This document shows positions 35,647 to 45,371 of a stretch of DNA of 64,000 bases, piece after piece. Source of the DNA: Heliophilum fasciatum (GTDB taxonomy: Bacteria; Bacillota; Desulfitobacteriia; Heliobacteriales; Heliobacteriaceae); the NCBI RefSeq assembly GCF_004341395.1, contig NZ_SLXT01000011.1, positions 1 through 64,000 of the forward strand, given 5' to 3'. The position numbers were made by a program, and so were the translations under genes. The notes under the pieces were generated by a model, which worked only from the letters and a program-made list of their open reading frames with translations, was not told the DNA's origin and did no database searches. The stretch's first letter is position 1. Each line of letters opens with the position of its first letter.

Positions 35647-36654
35647 TTGTTTCAGGTCATCATGAATCGTCGGGAGTTAATTAAAACCGGTCTATGGACG
35701 ATGACGGCCGGTGCAGCGCTGATGGCCGCTGGCTGCGGTTCATCGAATTCACAGACCCTATCCGGCAGCGGTGCCGGTGCCAATAAGCCGAAGCTGAAAA
35801 TCGGCTACCTGCCGATTACGGATCACTTGACCGTCATCGGCTTGGATCAGCATCAATTTACCCATAGCCAAGTGGAAGCGGTGAAATTCTCCAACTGGGC
35901 CGAGATCGCCGAAGCAATCAAAGCCGGTGCTATTCAAGGTGCTTTTTTACTGACGCCCATCGGGCTTACGTTACGGCAAAAAGGGGTACCGCTGAAAGCC
36001 GTCATGTTGGGACATCGCAATGGTTCGGTGCTGACCGTGAAAAAAGGCGATGGTGCCCAAAAAATTGAGGACTTGCGCGGTAAAACCGTAGCGATTCCCA
36101 GTCGCTTTTCCACGCACCACATCTTGATCCGCAAAGCCTTGGCCGATCGCGGTGTGGCCGCTTCGGAAGTGAAATTGCTCGACATGGCGCCGCCGGAAAT
36201 GGTCAATGCCTTGGCGACGGGCCGGATCGATGCGTTTATCGTGGCTGAACCCTTTGGCGGTCAAGCGGAACTGCAAGGTCATGGACAAGTGCTGACCTTG
36301 TCCAAAGATTTATGGCCCGATCACATCTGCTGCGCCTTAAATATTCAGGAATCGGTGCTGCAGCAACACCCGGAGGCCGTTACCGAACTGGTCGGTAATC
36401 TGCAAAAAGCCGGCGCTTTTATCGATGCCAACCCGGAAGAAGCGAGCAAGCTGTCGGTGAAGTATTTAGGTCAAAAAAAGGAAGTCATTACCCATGTATT
36501 GACCCAACCACGCGGGCGGGTAACCTTTAATCAATTGGCACCGGCATTGTCTGATTTTACGGCAACGCAAGATTACATGCTTCAGTTTGGGATTACGACG
36601 GAAAAGGTGGATTTGGCTCAGTATGTGGACAATCAATTTGCGAGCGCAACTTGA
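35647..36654 (+). CDS. ABC importer substrate-binding lipoprotein (NitT/TauT type)
   Basis: A protein of about 335 residues of the NMT1/SsuA/TauA family. The N-terminus has NRRELIKTG, a twin-arginine-like motif, a hydrophobic core and the lipobox MAAGC, so it is probably exported folded or by Sec and then lipidated by Lgt. The mature part has KIGYLPITDHLTVIG, TPIGLTLRQKGVPLKAVMLG, and RIDAFIVAEPFGGQAEL, typical of this family. TTG 35647 follows GAGAGGGCGG by six bases; ATG 35662 is the alternative. The permease begins inside its 3' end. The substrate cannot be read from sequence; linkage to cooS suggests a link to that enzyme. Confidence 0.9.
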   Translation: MFQVIMNRRELIKTGLWTMTAGAALMAAGCGSSNSQTLSGSGAGANKPKLKIGYLPITDHLTVIGLDQHQFTHSQVEAVKFSNWAEIAEAIKAGAIQGAFLLTPIGLTLRQKGVPLKAVMLGHRNGSVLTVKKGDGAQKIEDLRGKTVAIPSRFSTHHILIRKALADRGVAASEVKLLDMAPPEMVNALATGRIDAFIVAEPFGGQAELQGHGQVLTLSKDLWPDHICCALNIQESVLQQHPEAVTELVGNLQKAGAFIDANPEEASKLSVKYLGQKKEVITHVLTQPRGRVTFNQLAPALSDFTATQDYMLQFGITTEKVDLAQYVDNQFASAT

Positions 36655-37396
36655 CGGCTGGCTAGCCTTTTTGCTGGTGCTTTTGCTATGGACGGGAGTG
36701 GCCGGATTCTATACGCCGGAGCAGTTGCCGTCACCGCTCGATGTGCTGAAAGCGTTTCCTGAGCTTTGGGAAGCCGATATGCTCGGCAAGCATATCCTGG
36801 TGAGCATGGGGCGTTTTCTCACGGCCTACGGGTTGGCAGTGGTCATCGGGATTCCACTGGGACTTTGGATGGGCTGGGTAACACGGGCGCGGCAGGCCCT
36901 TGATCCGATCATCCAGTTTCTACGGCCCATTTCACCGATCGCTTGGTTTCCTTTGGCTGTGCTTTGGTTTGGTATCGGCAATGCACCGGCAGTGTTTATC
37001 ATTTTCTTAGCCGCTTTTTTTCCGGTGGTGGTGACGACGGTCAGCGCTGTCCGTCAGGTCAATCCCCTTTATTTAAAAGTGGCCTATGATTTTGGCGCCG
37101 GTCCCTTGATGGTTTTTCGGCAAGTGGTGCTGCCGGCCGCTTTTCCGCAGATGATGAATGGCTTACATATTGCTGTTGGGACGGCTTGGATTCATCTGGT
37201 CGCCGGTGAAATGCTTGGCGCCCAAAGCGGCCTGGGGTATTTTATTGTCGATTCACGCAACTTCTTGCGTACTGATTGGATCATCGCCGGCATGATCATG
37301 GTCGGGGCGATTGGCTTGATCATCAATCGCTTGATGCGCACTGCGGAGCGCTGGATCTATCGCCAGTGGGGACAGGAGGCAGGTAGTCATGAATAA
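36623..37396 (+). CDS. ABC importer permease (SsuC/TauC type)
   Basis: A 257-residue inner-membrane permease with six hydrophobic segments. It shows STGRFLTAYGLAVVIGIPLG-like sequence near 60-80 (here SMGRFLTAYG), the RPISPIAWFPLAVLWFGIG motif near 103-121, and the cytoplasmic EAA-type loop DFGAGPLMVFRQVVLPAAFP near 155-174 that contacts the ATPase. ATG 36623 was chosen (AAAAGGTGG twelve bases upstream); it lies inside the binding-protein gene. The ATPase gene overlaps its end by eight bases. Confidence 0.9.
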   Translation: MWTINLRAQLDGWLAFLLVLLLWTGVAGFYTPEQLPSPLDVLKAFPELWEADMLGKHILVSMGRFLTAYGLAVVIGIPLGLWMGWVTRARQALDPIIQFLRPISPIAWFPLAVLWFGIGNAPAVFIIFLAAFFPVVVTTVSAVRQVNPLYLKVAYDFGAGPLMVFRQVVLPAAFPQMMNGLHIAVGTAWIHLVAGEMLGAQSGLGYFIVDSRNFLRTDWIIAGMIMVGAIGLIINRLMRTAERWIYRQWGQEAGSHE

Positions 37397-38219
37397 TGTA
37401 AAAAAAGTTTCTCCTGAGGCGGAACTGGATCCACGTTCGCGTGACTTGGTGTTTCAAATGCGCGGCGTCAGTAAATCCTTCCCTACGCCGGAAGGGCCTT
37501 TGCGGTTAGTCCTGGACGATGTGAATCTGGATATCCAGCAAGGCGAATTTGTTTGCCTCTTAGGTCCCAGTGGCTGCGGCAAGACCACCGTAATGAATCT
37601 GTTGGCACGGTTTATTACCCCTACATCGGGAACGTTGCTGGTCCATGGCGAACCGTTGGTCGCGCCGAACCCGAAGCATGTGACCATTTTCCAAGAACAT
37701 GGCCTTTTTCCCTGGCGGACCGTGATCGACAATGTGGCCTTTGGCGTGCAGGCGCAAGGGGCAAGCAAAAGCGATGCCCGCGAAAAAGCGATAAAATACT
37801 TAGAACTGGTCGGGTTACAGGAAGTGGCCACCTTGTTTCCGCATCAGTTGTCCGGTGGGATGCGGCAGCGTGTGGCCATTGCGCGGGCGCTGGCGGTGGA
37901 ACCGGAAGTGATCTTTATGGATGAGCCGTTTTCGGCGCTCGATGCTTTTACGCGCTACCGTTTGCAAGATGAGATGTTGCGCATCTGGCAAGATCAGAAA
38001 ACAACGATTATTTTTGTAACTCATGATATTGATGAAGCGGTGTATTTGGGCCAAAAAGTGGTGGTCATGGCACCGAATCCGGGGCGGATTGAAATGGTCT
38101 TGCCGATGAATATCGCTCGCCCTTGTGAACGGACGGACAGCCAGTTTCTCTATTATCGCCGTGAAATTTTCAAAGCTTTTCAATTGGTTCATGAGTGGGC
38201 ACCGGAATATGCCATTTAG
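37389..38219 (+). CDS. ABC importer ATP-binding protein (SsuB/TauB type)
   Basis: A 276-residue ATPase. Walker A GPSGCGKTTVMNLLA is near residue 58, the Q loop FQEHGLFPW near 97, the signature LSGGMRQRVAIARAL near 155, Walker B VIFMDEPFSALD near 175 and the switch histidine in TTIIFVTHDIDEA near 208. The arrangement is that of nitrate/sulfonate/taurine importers. GGACAGGAGG precedes ATG 37389, which overlaps the permease. It closes the cooC-cooS-importer group; a terminator follows at 38300. Confidence 0.93.
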   Translation: MNNVKKVSPEAELDPRSRDLVFQMRGVSKSFPTPEGPLRLVLDDVNLDIQQGEFVCLLGPSGCGKTTVMNLLARFITPTSGTLLVHGEPLVAPNPKHVTIFQEHGLFPWRTVIDNVAFGVQAQGASKSDAREKAIKYLELVGLQEVATLFPHQLSGGMRQRVAIARALAVEPEVIFMDEPFSALDAFTRYRLQDEMLRIWQDQKTTIIFVTHDIDEAVYLGQKVVVMAPNPGRIEMVLPMNIARPCERTDSQFLYYRREIFKAFQLVHEWAPEYAI

Positions 38220-38299
38220 TTTAGTTGGGCAACTTGGGTGGGGATGATGGAGGATCTATCCAGGCCTGCTTGGAAATTATCTTTGATCATCGAAAATAG

Positions 38300-38335
38300 G
38301 AGCATCACGAGCATGCGGTGGTGCTCTTTTTTTTT
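38300..38335 (+). terminator. Terminator after the cooC-importer group
   Basis: GAGCATCAC (38300-38308) pairs with GTGGTGCTC (38318-38326), nine bases with one G-T pair, and is followed by nine T. It probably ends the transcript from the cooC promoter. Confidence 0.88.
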
Positions 38336-38403
38336 ATTGGGGATTTGCTTGATGCCCAAGAAAAGGGTAGAATAAATAGAATAAATTTAAAAAGGTGATC
38401 TTG

Positions 38404-38946
38404 GTGCGGCATCAACCATATAAAAATCAAGCGGATTCGGAAGAATTTTACGAAGAAGTATACGAAGAAATTTACGATCACCGCCGTCGTCACCGTGCAT
38501 CGCATCGTGGGGTTTTATGGCTGGGATGGGGTATGGTGATTTTTTGGTGCGCGATTATTTTTATCGTGACTGCATCACCGGAGGGGACGCCGGAAGCCAC
38601 ACGTCTTTGGCTTGCCCAGACTTTTGGTATCGATGGATCTTTGGCTTATTCGTTGAACTGGAGCTTTCGTAAGTTAACCCATCTTTTGTTGTTTGGCGGT
38701 TTGGCCGTTTTGATTTACTTTCTTTTGCGTCAAGTCAAGGTGTCCGGCGGCGTTGCTTTTATCGTGGCTTGGCTGATCACGACGATCTATGGCGCAATCA
38801 ATGAATGGTGCCAGCTTTATGTACCGGGTCAAGATCCTTTGGTTGCTGATGTTATCCTGGTGGCCTTGGGGGCTTTGACGGTCCTGTTGACCATGGTCTT
38901 TGGATTGCAGGCTTATTGTTGGATTAAGGAGCGAAACTCGTTGTGA
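38404..38946 (+). CDS. VanZ-like family membrane protein (first of a pair)
   Basis: A protein of about 180 residues. After a charged N-terminal tail rich in Glu, Tyr, His and Arg there are four hydrophobic helices with FRKLTHLLLFGGLA near 93 and YGAINEWCQLYVPGQDPLVAD near 132, the VanZ signature. AAAAAGGTGATC lies upstream; GTG 38404 and TTG 38401 are both well spaced, GTG 38395 less so. VanZ-like proteins occur widely in Bacillota and their function outside teicoplanin resistance is unknown. Its stop overlaps the GTG of the second VanZ-like gene. Confidence 0.8.
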   Translation: MRHQPYKNQADSEEFYEEVYEEIYDHRRRHRASHRGVLWLGWGMVIFWCAIIFIVTASPEGTPEATRLWLAQTFGIDGSLAYSLNWSFRKLTHLLLFGGLAVLIYFLLRQVKVSGGVAFIVAWLITTIYGAINEWCQLYVPGQDPLVADVILVALGALTVLLTMVFGLQAYCWIKERNSL

Positions 38947-39443
38947 TCATCAATCGCCGGGGTTATCTTGGCAAAATTTTTCATCCCTTTTTCGCTTGGT
39001 TCTTGTTGTTTTTATGGTGTTTCTTGATCTTTTGGATTACGTCTTTACCGGAGGCAACGTCGAACCACACGCAGGGGGTACTGACGAAACTGCTTGGGCT
39101 CTCGCCGCAAGAGATACGTATCGTCAATTGGTTGGTCCGCAAGGCTGCTCATGTTGCGTTGTTTGGTGTTTTGGCGTTGTTTTTGTTGGGAGCGCTGCGG
39201 TTGTCGCGCTTTTCCTGGACGACTTGTTTTCTGGGGGCTTGGGCGGGGGCTACGTTCTATGGGGTCACTGATGAATGGCATCAAATGCATATGCCGGCGC
39301 GCAGTCCGTTGATGTCGGATGTGCTTTGGGATTCCTTGGGTGCTTTCTTGGCTCTGTCAATGGCCGCTGTCGGGCTGGGGCTCCATCGTCGCTTTTGGCC
39401 GGGGAGAGCGGGGAGAGCGGGGAGAGCGGGGAGAGCGGAATAA
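38943..39443 (+). CDS. VanZ-like family membrane protein (second of a pair)
   Basis: A 166-residue relative of the gene before it, with the same four-helix plan: FLIFWITSLPEATS, VRKAAHVALFGVLALFLLG and FYGVTDEWHQMHMPARSPLMSD. The GTG start overlaps the upstream stop (GTGA). The last codons are a run of a nine-base repeat, giving GRAGRAGRAGRAE, which may vary between strains. The pair probably arose by tandem duplication. A 20-base inverted repeat lies downstream. Confidence 0.8.
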   Translation: MIINRRGYLGKIFHPFFAWFLLFLWCFLIFWITSLPEATSNHTQGVLTKLLGLSPQEIRIVNWLVRKAAHVALFGVLALFLLGALRLSRFSWTTCFLGAWAGATFYGVTDEWHQMHMPARSPLMSDVLWDSLGAFLALSMAAVGLGLHRRFWPGRAGRAGRAGRAE

Positions 39444-39495
39444 AAGCTTGGCGACGAAGTCATCGAAGAAAATGTTACGCTCAAAAAATACGATA

Positions 39496-39546
39496 CACAA
39501 AGGAAAAACAGCAGCTGCAATTTATGGCTGCTGTTTTTCCTTTGTG
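39496..39546. terminator. Long inverted repeat, probable terminator
   Basis: Positions 39496-39515 and 39527-39546 are perfect 20-base complements (core AGGAAAAACAGCAGC) with an eleven-base loop. A-rich and T-rich flanks in the arms make it suitable to end the VanZ transcript before comEA. Confidence 0.8.
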
Positions 39547-39676
39547 CTCACTTTACGCGAAGCAACTGCTTTAAAAATGGGATTATAATCTAATTGAGGA
39601 AGGAATTTATTGGACGATGTCGAATACTCGCTATACAGGGAGGTGTAAAAAAAAGGATAAAGGGTGGTGTGGCGAG

Positions 39677-40600
39677 ATGGACAATCGCAAACGCGTCTTT
39701 TTTGTCTTGGGAGCACTCTTGGTGTTAGTGGTGGCGGTGATGCTTTTCCAAGGGACCCGGTTTTCGTCGAGCAGCAACGACCTATCTTTGGCTGACGGCG
39801 GGAAGGCCAACACGCTCACGCTCGGGATGGGTGAGCGCTTCGGTGGGGTCAATCGCCCGGGCGAAAGCGGTGGAGGTCAGGCCCCCGGAACCGGCGGCAA
39901 AGAAATTGTCGTACACGTTTTGGGCGCGGTCTACAAGCCTGGCGTTTATCGCCTGCCAGCAGGTAGCCGTGTGGAGGACGTGCTGCAACTGGCTAGTTGT
40001 ACTGAAGATGCTGATCTGGAAAGTATCAACCGGGCAGCGCCGCTCGTTGATGGCAAGCAGTTGGTCATCTTGACCCGGGAAGAGGTGGCGCAAGCGGCAG
40101 TCGGTTTTGCCGGTAATGGTGCTGTTGCCGGAGGGCAAAACCGTTGGGGAGCAGGTGGTAGCGTTGGGGCTGGTGGGACTAGCAGTAGTGCCGGAAACGG
40201 CGGGACCGGCAATAGCGGCGAAAACGGCGGGGCCGGTGGGACTGGCGGTGCCAAATCAAGCGGCAGCGCTGTACCTACCCGGGCTGCCGGGGCCACTGGC
40301 TATACTTTTGCTGCGGGAGCAGCGACGATGGCCGCTACTGATAATGGGGCTACTGTCCAAAGAGGTGGTAGTTCCGGAGTTCGCTCTGTTGCTGCCGGGG
40401 GTGGCGGTCTGATCGACATTAACCAGGCCACAGTGGCGGAACTCGATCAATTGCCGGGCATTGGCCCCGCTTTGGCTGAACGGATTGTCCAGTATCGTGA
40501 ATCAAAAGGCGGCTTCGCGCGACCGGAAGATCTTCAAGAAGTGGCCGGTATTGGGGCGAAGAAGTATGCCGATTTGAAGGATCGCATTTGTGTGCAGTAG
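39677..40600 (+). CDS. comEA: Competence DNA-binding protein ComEA
   Basis: A protein of about 307 residues anchored by one N-terminal helix (about 7-24) and facing outward. Residues 70-130 are an SLBB domain (VVHVLGAVYKPGVYRLPAGS). A Gly/Ser/Ala-rich flexible linker covers about 150-245. The C-terminus (about 247-307) has two helix-hairpin-helix motifs, INQATVAELDQLPGIGPALA and FARPEDLQEVAGIGAKKYAD, which bind double-stranded DNA for uptake. ATG 39677 was chosen as it directly precedes the basic residues and membrane helix; ATG 39617 is in frame. Its usual partner comEC is 6 kb away and reversed. Confidence 0.92.
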   Translation: MDNRKRVFFVLGALLVLVVAVMLFQGTRFSSSSNDLSLADGGKANTLTLGMGERFGGVNRPGESGGGQAPGTGGKEIVVHVLGAVYKPGVYRLPAGSRVEDVLQLASCTEDADLESINRAAPLVDGKQLVILTREEVAQAAVGFAGNGAVAGGQNRWGAGGSVGAGGTSSSAGNGGTGNSGENGGAGGTGGAKSSGSAVPTRAAGATGYTFAAGAATMAATDNGATVQRGGSSGVRSVAAGGGGLIDINQATVAELDQLPGIGPALAERIVQYRESKGGFARPEDLQEVAGIGAKKYADLKDRICVQ

Positions 40601-40682
40601 ACCGGTTAGTAGGAACCTGGCTGCTTGCCAGTTGTCGCTAACTGTCGGGTGAAGTATTGCTGCCGGGTTGTTAGCCAAGCAG

Positions 40683-41843
40683 TTAGCCAAGCCGTTGGCC
40701 AAGCTGTTGCCCGAGCCGGATCAAATGAAAGGTTTGGCGGGCGCTTGCTGATAGCCAGGCAGTGGCATGGGTCATCGCTTCCGTAACCGGAACCGGTAAG
40801 CGGGTGCTGGTGATCAGGGCGGTGAAGTTTTTGTCCAGGTCGGGGTGATCTTCGATGCCGCCGGCGATGAGGATCAATGGCTTTTCATACTTTGCGGTAA
40901 GAGCAGCGACCCCGGCAGGGACTTTACCAAAAAGGGTTTGAAAATCAGTTTTGCCCTCACCGGTGATGACCAGATCGGCATTAGCAATTTTGGCTTCCAG
41001 ATCAGTGATCGTACTGACTAAAGCAAAGCCTGGCTCCAGCGATGCGTCGAGAAAGCCAAGCAAACCGGCGCCAAGGCCACCGGCTGCACCGGCACCGGGG
41101 ATATTGGCTACATCACGGCCTGTCGCTGTTGCGATACACAGGGCCAAGTGTTGCAAGTTACTGTCAAGTCGTGTCACCATTGTGGGGGTGGCTCCTTTTT
41201 GCGGACCATAGACGGCTGAGGCGCCATGGGGGCCGCAAAGCGGATTGGTCACATCACAAGCGGCAATGATTTGAACCTTATCGCCGGCAATCGCCGGGTG
41301 AAGGTGCGATAAGTCGATCTGATGGAGTTGAGCAAGTGCTTCACCACTGAGCGGCAGAGGCTGATGGTTGTTGTCGAGCAAACGAACCCCGAGGGCTGCC
41401 GCCATACCGGCACCACCGTCATTGGTGGCAGAACCACCGATACCGATGTAGATCGTTGTACACCCTTCGGCGATGGCGGCCGCGATCAACTCACCAGTGC
41501 CATAGGAGGTTGTAGCGAGCGGATTTCGTTGATCGGGAGGCACAAGATGTAGTCCGGAGGCGGCTGCCATTTCAATGACGGCGCTCTTCCCGTCAGGAAG
41601 GATACCCCAGGTGGCCTGAACGCGCTGTGCCGGACCGAGGGGGCCCGTAACTTCGTTGGTGATGGATTGCCCGCCGGCGCCGATCAGCATCGCCTGGACA
41701 AAACCTTCACCGCCATCGGCAAGCGGGATCTGTTCGATGGCAACCCCGGGGAAGACGTCCTGGGCAGCGGCGGCGATGATCGTTGCAACTTCAACGGCAC
41801 TTAGGGACTCTTTATAGGAATCGGATGCGATCACTAGTCTCAT
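40683..41843 (-). CDS. Glycerate kinase (GlxK/GarK family)
   Basis: A 386-residue enzyme phosphorylating D-glycerate with ATP. Family signatures are IASDSYKESLSAVEVA at the N-terminus, PLADGGEGFVQAML near 41, GIGGSATNDGGAGMAAALG near 135, and NADLVITGEGKTDFQTLFGK near 290. It is convergent with comEA and the stop codon is preceded by an imperfect repeat encoding LGQQLGQRLG. The ATG at 41843 lacks a very clear ribosome site (GGAG ten bases upstream). It is the first of five genes on the minus strand. Confidence 0.92.
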   Translation of the reverse strand: MRLVIASDSYKESLSAVEVATIIAAAAQDVFPGVAIEQIPLADGGEGFVQAMLIGAGGQSITNEVTGPLGPAQRVQATWGILPDGKSAVIEMAAASGLHLVPPDQRNPLATTSYGTGELIAAAIAEGCTTIYIGIGGSATNDGGAGMAAALGVRLLDNNHQPLPLSGEALAQLHQIDLSHLHPAIAGDKVQIIAACDVTNPLCGPHGASAVYGPQKGATPTMVTRLDSNLQHLALCIATATGRDVANIPGAGAAGGLGAGLLGFLDASLEPGFALVSTITDLEAKIANADLVITGEGKTDFQTLFGKVPAGVAALTAKYEKPLILIAGGIEDHPDLDKNFTALITSTRLPVPVTEAMTHATAWLSASARQTFHLIRLGQQLGQRLG

Positions 41844-41941
41844 TCATGAATCACACTCCTCGTCCGGAAATGGCTACGGATGACGATAGTATGCCCTGGT
41901 TAGGGTAGTGGTCACGATTACGGTGAAGGTAGCGTGAGCGG

Positions 41942-43273
41942 TTACGTTTTGGGTGAACCTTCATTGCCCAGATAGGCCTTTAGTTCGGCCATCCAACGCT
42001 GGATTTGTTTTTCCCGCCCGTTATCACTGGGGGTGTAGAATTGAGCACCGGCAAACTCCTCCGGCAAGTAGCGCTGTGCTGTATAGCCGCCAAAATCGTG
42101 GGGGTATTTATAGCCAACGCCGTGGCCCAGGCGTTGCCGCGCTTGGCTGTGTGAGGTATCGCGCAAATGGCGGGGTACCTCAATTTTTTTGGCTTCCCGT
42201 ACCGCTTGCAGCGCCTGATCGATCGCTACCTTGGCCGTGTTGCTTTTCGGCGCCGTTGCCAGGTAAATTGTTGCTTCCGCCAGGGGAATGCGCCCTTCCG
42301 GCATACCGATCAGTTGTACCGCCGCCGCGGCTGCTTGGGCGATCAGCATGGCATTGGGGTCAGCCAGTCCGATATCTTCAGCGGCATGGACGACGAGGCG
42401 GCGAGCGATGAAGATCGGATCTTCGCCGGCGTCGATCATGACGGCCAGGTAAAAAAGCGCTGCGTCAGGATCGGAGCCCCGAATGCTTTTGATGAACGCC
42501 GAGATCGTGTCGTAGTGGCGATCGCCTTTTTTGTCGTAATAGGTGGCCATTTTGCCGGTGATGGCCATCACTTCTTTGGCACCGATGGCAACTGTCCCAT
42601 AAGCGCTCATCACCATCTCCAGCAAAGTCAGTGCTGCCCGGCCATCGCCTTTGGCTGCTTGGATGATGGTGGCGAGGCCGTCCTCCACCAAGCACTCGGC
42701 CGGGAGCCCCAGTCCCCGTTCCCTATCCGTCAACGCGCGCAGGACAAGCTGCCGTAAATCGCTTTCGCCGATCGGTTGCAGGACATAGACGCGTAGCCGT
42801 GATAGCAACGCCGAGTTGATCTCGTAGAGGGGATTTTCCGTGGTAGCACCGATCAACAGGAGTGTGCCGTCTTCCAGAATCGGCAGGAGGACGTCTTGTT
42901 GGGCTTTATTAAAGCGGTGAATCTCATCGATAAAAAGGATCGTTCGCCGCTGGTAGTAGGCTAGGTGGCTTTCCGCTTCTTTGGCCACTTTTTTGATTTC
43001 GGTGGAGGAACTGTTGACCGCCGAAAGGGTGATAAAACGGCTTTGGGTGGAGCGGGCGATCACTTGCGCCGTTGTGGTTTTGCCTGTGCCCGGTGGGCCG
43101 TAAAGGATAAAGGAGTGCAAGCGGTCACCGCTGATCATGCGGCGCAGCGGTGCACCCGGTCCTAAGAGGTGCTGCTGGCCTACGATGTCGTCGAGGCTTT
43201 GGGGACGCATGCGATACGCCAGTGGTGCGTCGCTGTGTTTCTGGGTTTCCCTTTGACTTGTAAAGAGATCCAT
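41942..43273 (-). CDS. rarA: Replication-associated recombination protein RarA
   Basis: A 443-residue AAA+ ATPase of the RarA/MgsA/WRNIP1 family that acts at stalled replication forks. N-terminal [20 protein letters not shown], Walker [14 protein letters not shown] near 57, Walker [20 protein letters not shown] near 103 and sensor [18 protein letters not shown] near 132 are present, followed by the MgsA C-terminal domain with [19 protein letters not shown] near 385. ATG 43273 has GGGAGGG seven bases upstream; an open frame eleven codons longer is unlikely. It follows typA after a terminator. Confidence 0.94.
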   Translation of the reverse strand: MDLFTSQRETQKHSDAPLAYRMRPQSLDDIVGQQHLLGPGAPLRRMISGDRLHSFILYGPPGTGKTTTAQVIARSTQSRFITLSAVNSSSTEIKKVAKEAESHLAYYQRRTILFIDEIHRFNKAQQDVLLPILEDGTLLLIGATTENPLYEINSALLSRLRVYVLQPIGESDLRQLVLRALTDRERGLGLPAECLVEDGLATIIQAAKGDGRAALTLLEMVMSAYGTVAIGAKEVMAITGKMATYYDKKGDRHYDTISAFIKSIRGSDPDAALFYLAVMIDAGEDPIFIARRLVVHAAEDIGLADPNAMLIAQAAAAAVQLIGMPEGRIPLAEATIYLATAPKSNTAKVAIDQALQAVREAKKIEVPRHLRDTSHSQARQRLGHGVGYKYPHDFGGYTAQRYLPEEFAGAQFYTPSDNGREKQIQRWMAELKAYLGNEGSPKT

Positions 43274-43291
43274 CCAAATTCCCTCCCAAGG

Positions 43292-43321
43292 CAAAAAACC
43301 AGCCATGATGCTGGCTGGTTT
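43292..43321 (-). terminator. Terminator after typA
   Basis: On the minus strand AAACCAGCC and GGCTGGTTT form a nine-base stem around an eight-base loop, followed by further T. It lies between the typA stop and the rarA start. Confidence 0.85.
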
Positions 43322-43333
43322 GTAAGTGGTGAT

Positions 43334-45148
43334 CTATTTTTTATTGGCTCGTGCCCGCATGTGGGGATCGAGGATGCGTTTGCGCAGGCGAATCGATTTG
43401 GGCGTGACTTCGACGAGTTCATCGTCTTCAATCCACTCCAAGGCGTCTTCCAGCGACAGTTCGCGGTGCGGTTCTAAGCGGGTGGTGCCGTCGGAGCCGG
43501 AAGCACGCATGTTGGTCAGGTGCTTGGTTTTGGCGACGTTGCACTCCATGTCTTGCTCACGGGCGTTTTCGCCGACGATCATGCCCGTATACACGTCGGT
43601 ACCAGGCGGGATAAAGAAGGAGACCCGTTCTTGCAAGTTCCCCAAGGCGTAAATCGTGGCCGTGCCGTTTTCGGCAGCGATCACAGCGCCGCGGGAACGA
43701 CCGGCGATCTCGCCGCGATAGGGGCCATATTCATGGAACAGATGGTGCATGATGCCGAAACCTTTGGTGTCCGTCAGGAACTCGGTACGGTAGCCGATGA
43801 GGCCCCGGGCGGGAATGATAAATTCCAAGCGCAGTTGGCCTGTGCCGGCGGTGCCCATGTTGGTCATTTCGGCGCGCCGTGTTCCCAGTTTCTCCATAAC
43901 GACGCCCATAAATTCTTCGGGCACGTCGATGATCAGGTGTTCTAAGGGCTCTTGCAGTTCGCCCTCTTCGTCGCGATGCAGAATCACTTGCGGTTTGGAA
44001 ACGGCCAGTTCGTAGCCTTCGCGGCGCATCGTCTCGATCAAGATGGAGAGATGCAGTTCGCCGCGGCCCGAAACGAGAAACACATCGGGGTCTTCCGTTT
44101 CTATGACGCGTAGGGCTACGTTTTTCTCCAGCTCTTTATAGAGGCGGTTGCGCAGGTGCCGCGACGTGATAAAGTCGCCTTCTTTGCCGGCGAAGGGGCT
44201 CGTGTTGGTCTGGAAGGTCATCTGCAAGGTGGGCTCATCGATGTCGATCACTGGCATAGGCTCTGGATTGTCAAAATCCGAGACCGTTTCGCCGATATGG
44301 ACGTTTTCAATGCCGGTGACGGCGATAATGTCGCCAACGGTGGCTGATTCGACGGGGATACGCTTGAGACCTTGATAGGTAAAGACTTGCAACACTTTGC
44401 CTTTGACGATGGAACCGTCGCGCTTGCAGATCGAAACGTTTTGGCCGGATTTCAAGGTGCCTTGATGGATGCGGCCGATGGCGACGCGACCGACATAACT
44501 GTCATAGTCTAACTGGGTGACCATGAACTGGACCGGTTTTTCCGTGTCACCTTCGGGGCAGTGTACCCGCTCCAGGATGGTCTTAAATAACGGTTCTAAG
44601 CTTGTACCGGGGGTTTCCATATCTAAGGTGGCCCAACCGGCGCGGCCGACGGCGTAGAGGGTCGGGAATTCCAGCTGATCGTGGTCGGCACCGAGGTCCA
44701 TAAAAAGTTCCAGGATCTCGTCGTATACTTCGGCCGGGCGTGCGTCTTGGCGGTCCATTTTATTGACGACGACGATCGGCGGCAAGCCGGCTTCCAAGGC
44801 CTTGCGCAGGACGTATTTGGTTTGGGCCATGACGCCTTCGGCGCTGTCGACGAGCAAGATGGCGCCGTCGACCATGGAAAGGATCCGCTCTACTTCGCCG
44901 GAGAAATCGGCGTGGCCCGGTGTATCGACAATGTTGATTTTTACACCATCATAGGAGACAGCCGTGTTTTTAGCCAGGATCGTGATGCCCCGTTCCCGTT
45001 CCAGATCATTGGAGTCCATCACGCAAGTCTGGACGTCCTCGTTGGCGCGAAAAACGCCTGATTGTTTCAGCAGTCCGTCGACGAGTGTTGTTTTGCCATG
45101 GTCGACGTGTGCGATAATGGCGATGTTTCTGAGGTCAGTCCGTTTCAA
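43334..45148 (-). CDS. typA: Translational GTPase TypA/BipA
   Basis: A 604-residue ribosome-binding GTPase involved in stress and ribosome assembly. G motifs: [15 protein letters not shown] near 11, RGITI near 55, [12 protein letters not shown] near 73, [10 protein letters not shown] near 128. Domains II, III and V follow, with [18 protein letters not shown] near 350 and the TypA-specific C-terminus [16 protein letters not shown] near 483. TTG 45148 was chosen because AAAGGGAG is seven bases upstream and gives the usual N-terminus [17 protein letters not shown]. The length is normal. Confidence 0.95.
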   Translation of the reverse strand: MKRTDLRNIAIIAHVDHGKTTLVDGLLKQSGVFRANEDVQTCVMDSNDLERERGITILAKNTAVSYDGVKINIVDTPGHADFSGEVERILSMVDGAILLVDSAEGVMAQTKYVLRKALEAGLPPIVVVNKMDRQDARPAEVYDEILELFMDLGADHDQLEFPTLYAVGRAGWATLDMETPGTSLEPLFKTILERVHCPEGDTEKPVQFMVTQLDYDSYVGRVAIGRIHQGTLKSGQNVSICKRDGSIVKGKVLQVFTYQGLKRIPVESATVGDIIAVTGIENVHIGETVSDFDNPEPMPVIDIDEPTLQMTFQTNTSPFAGKEGDFITSRHLRNRLYKELEKNVALRVIETEDPDVFLVSGRGELHLSILIETMRREGYELAVSKPQVILHRDEEGELQEPLEHLIIDVPEEFMGVVMEKLGTRRAEMTNMGTAGTGQLRLEFIIPARGLIGYRTEFLTDTKGFGIMHHLFHEYGPYRGEIAGRSRGAVIAAENGTATIYALGNLQERVSFFIPPGTDVYTGMIVGENAREQDMECNVAKTKHLTNMRASGSDGTTRLEPHRELSLEDALEWIEDDELVEVTPKSIRLRKRILDPHMRARANKK

Positions 45149-45371
45149 CGTCAATCTCCCTTTCAATCATAAAAGAAGTGAGTGTTGATTACACTCACCG
45201 GCTCCCGTTCGTTAACCTTTCAGATCATACGTGGTTTATGATCTTTTTGTCAAGATGAAAACTGTAACTTTCTCCCGAATAATTTCTTTGCCTGTATCTG
45301 CGGAATCGTCGGGGGCAATGGAAGATCCCTTGAAGATTACCTACGAGCAAGAAAAGGAGAAATTACGTTGA

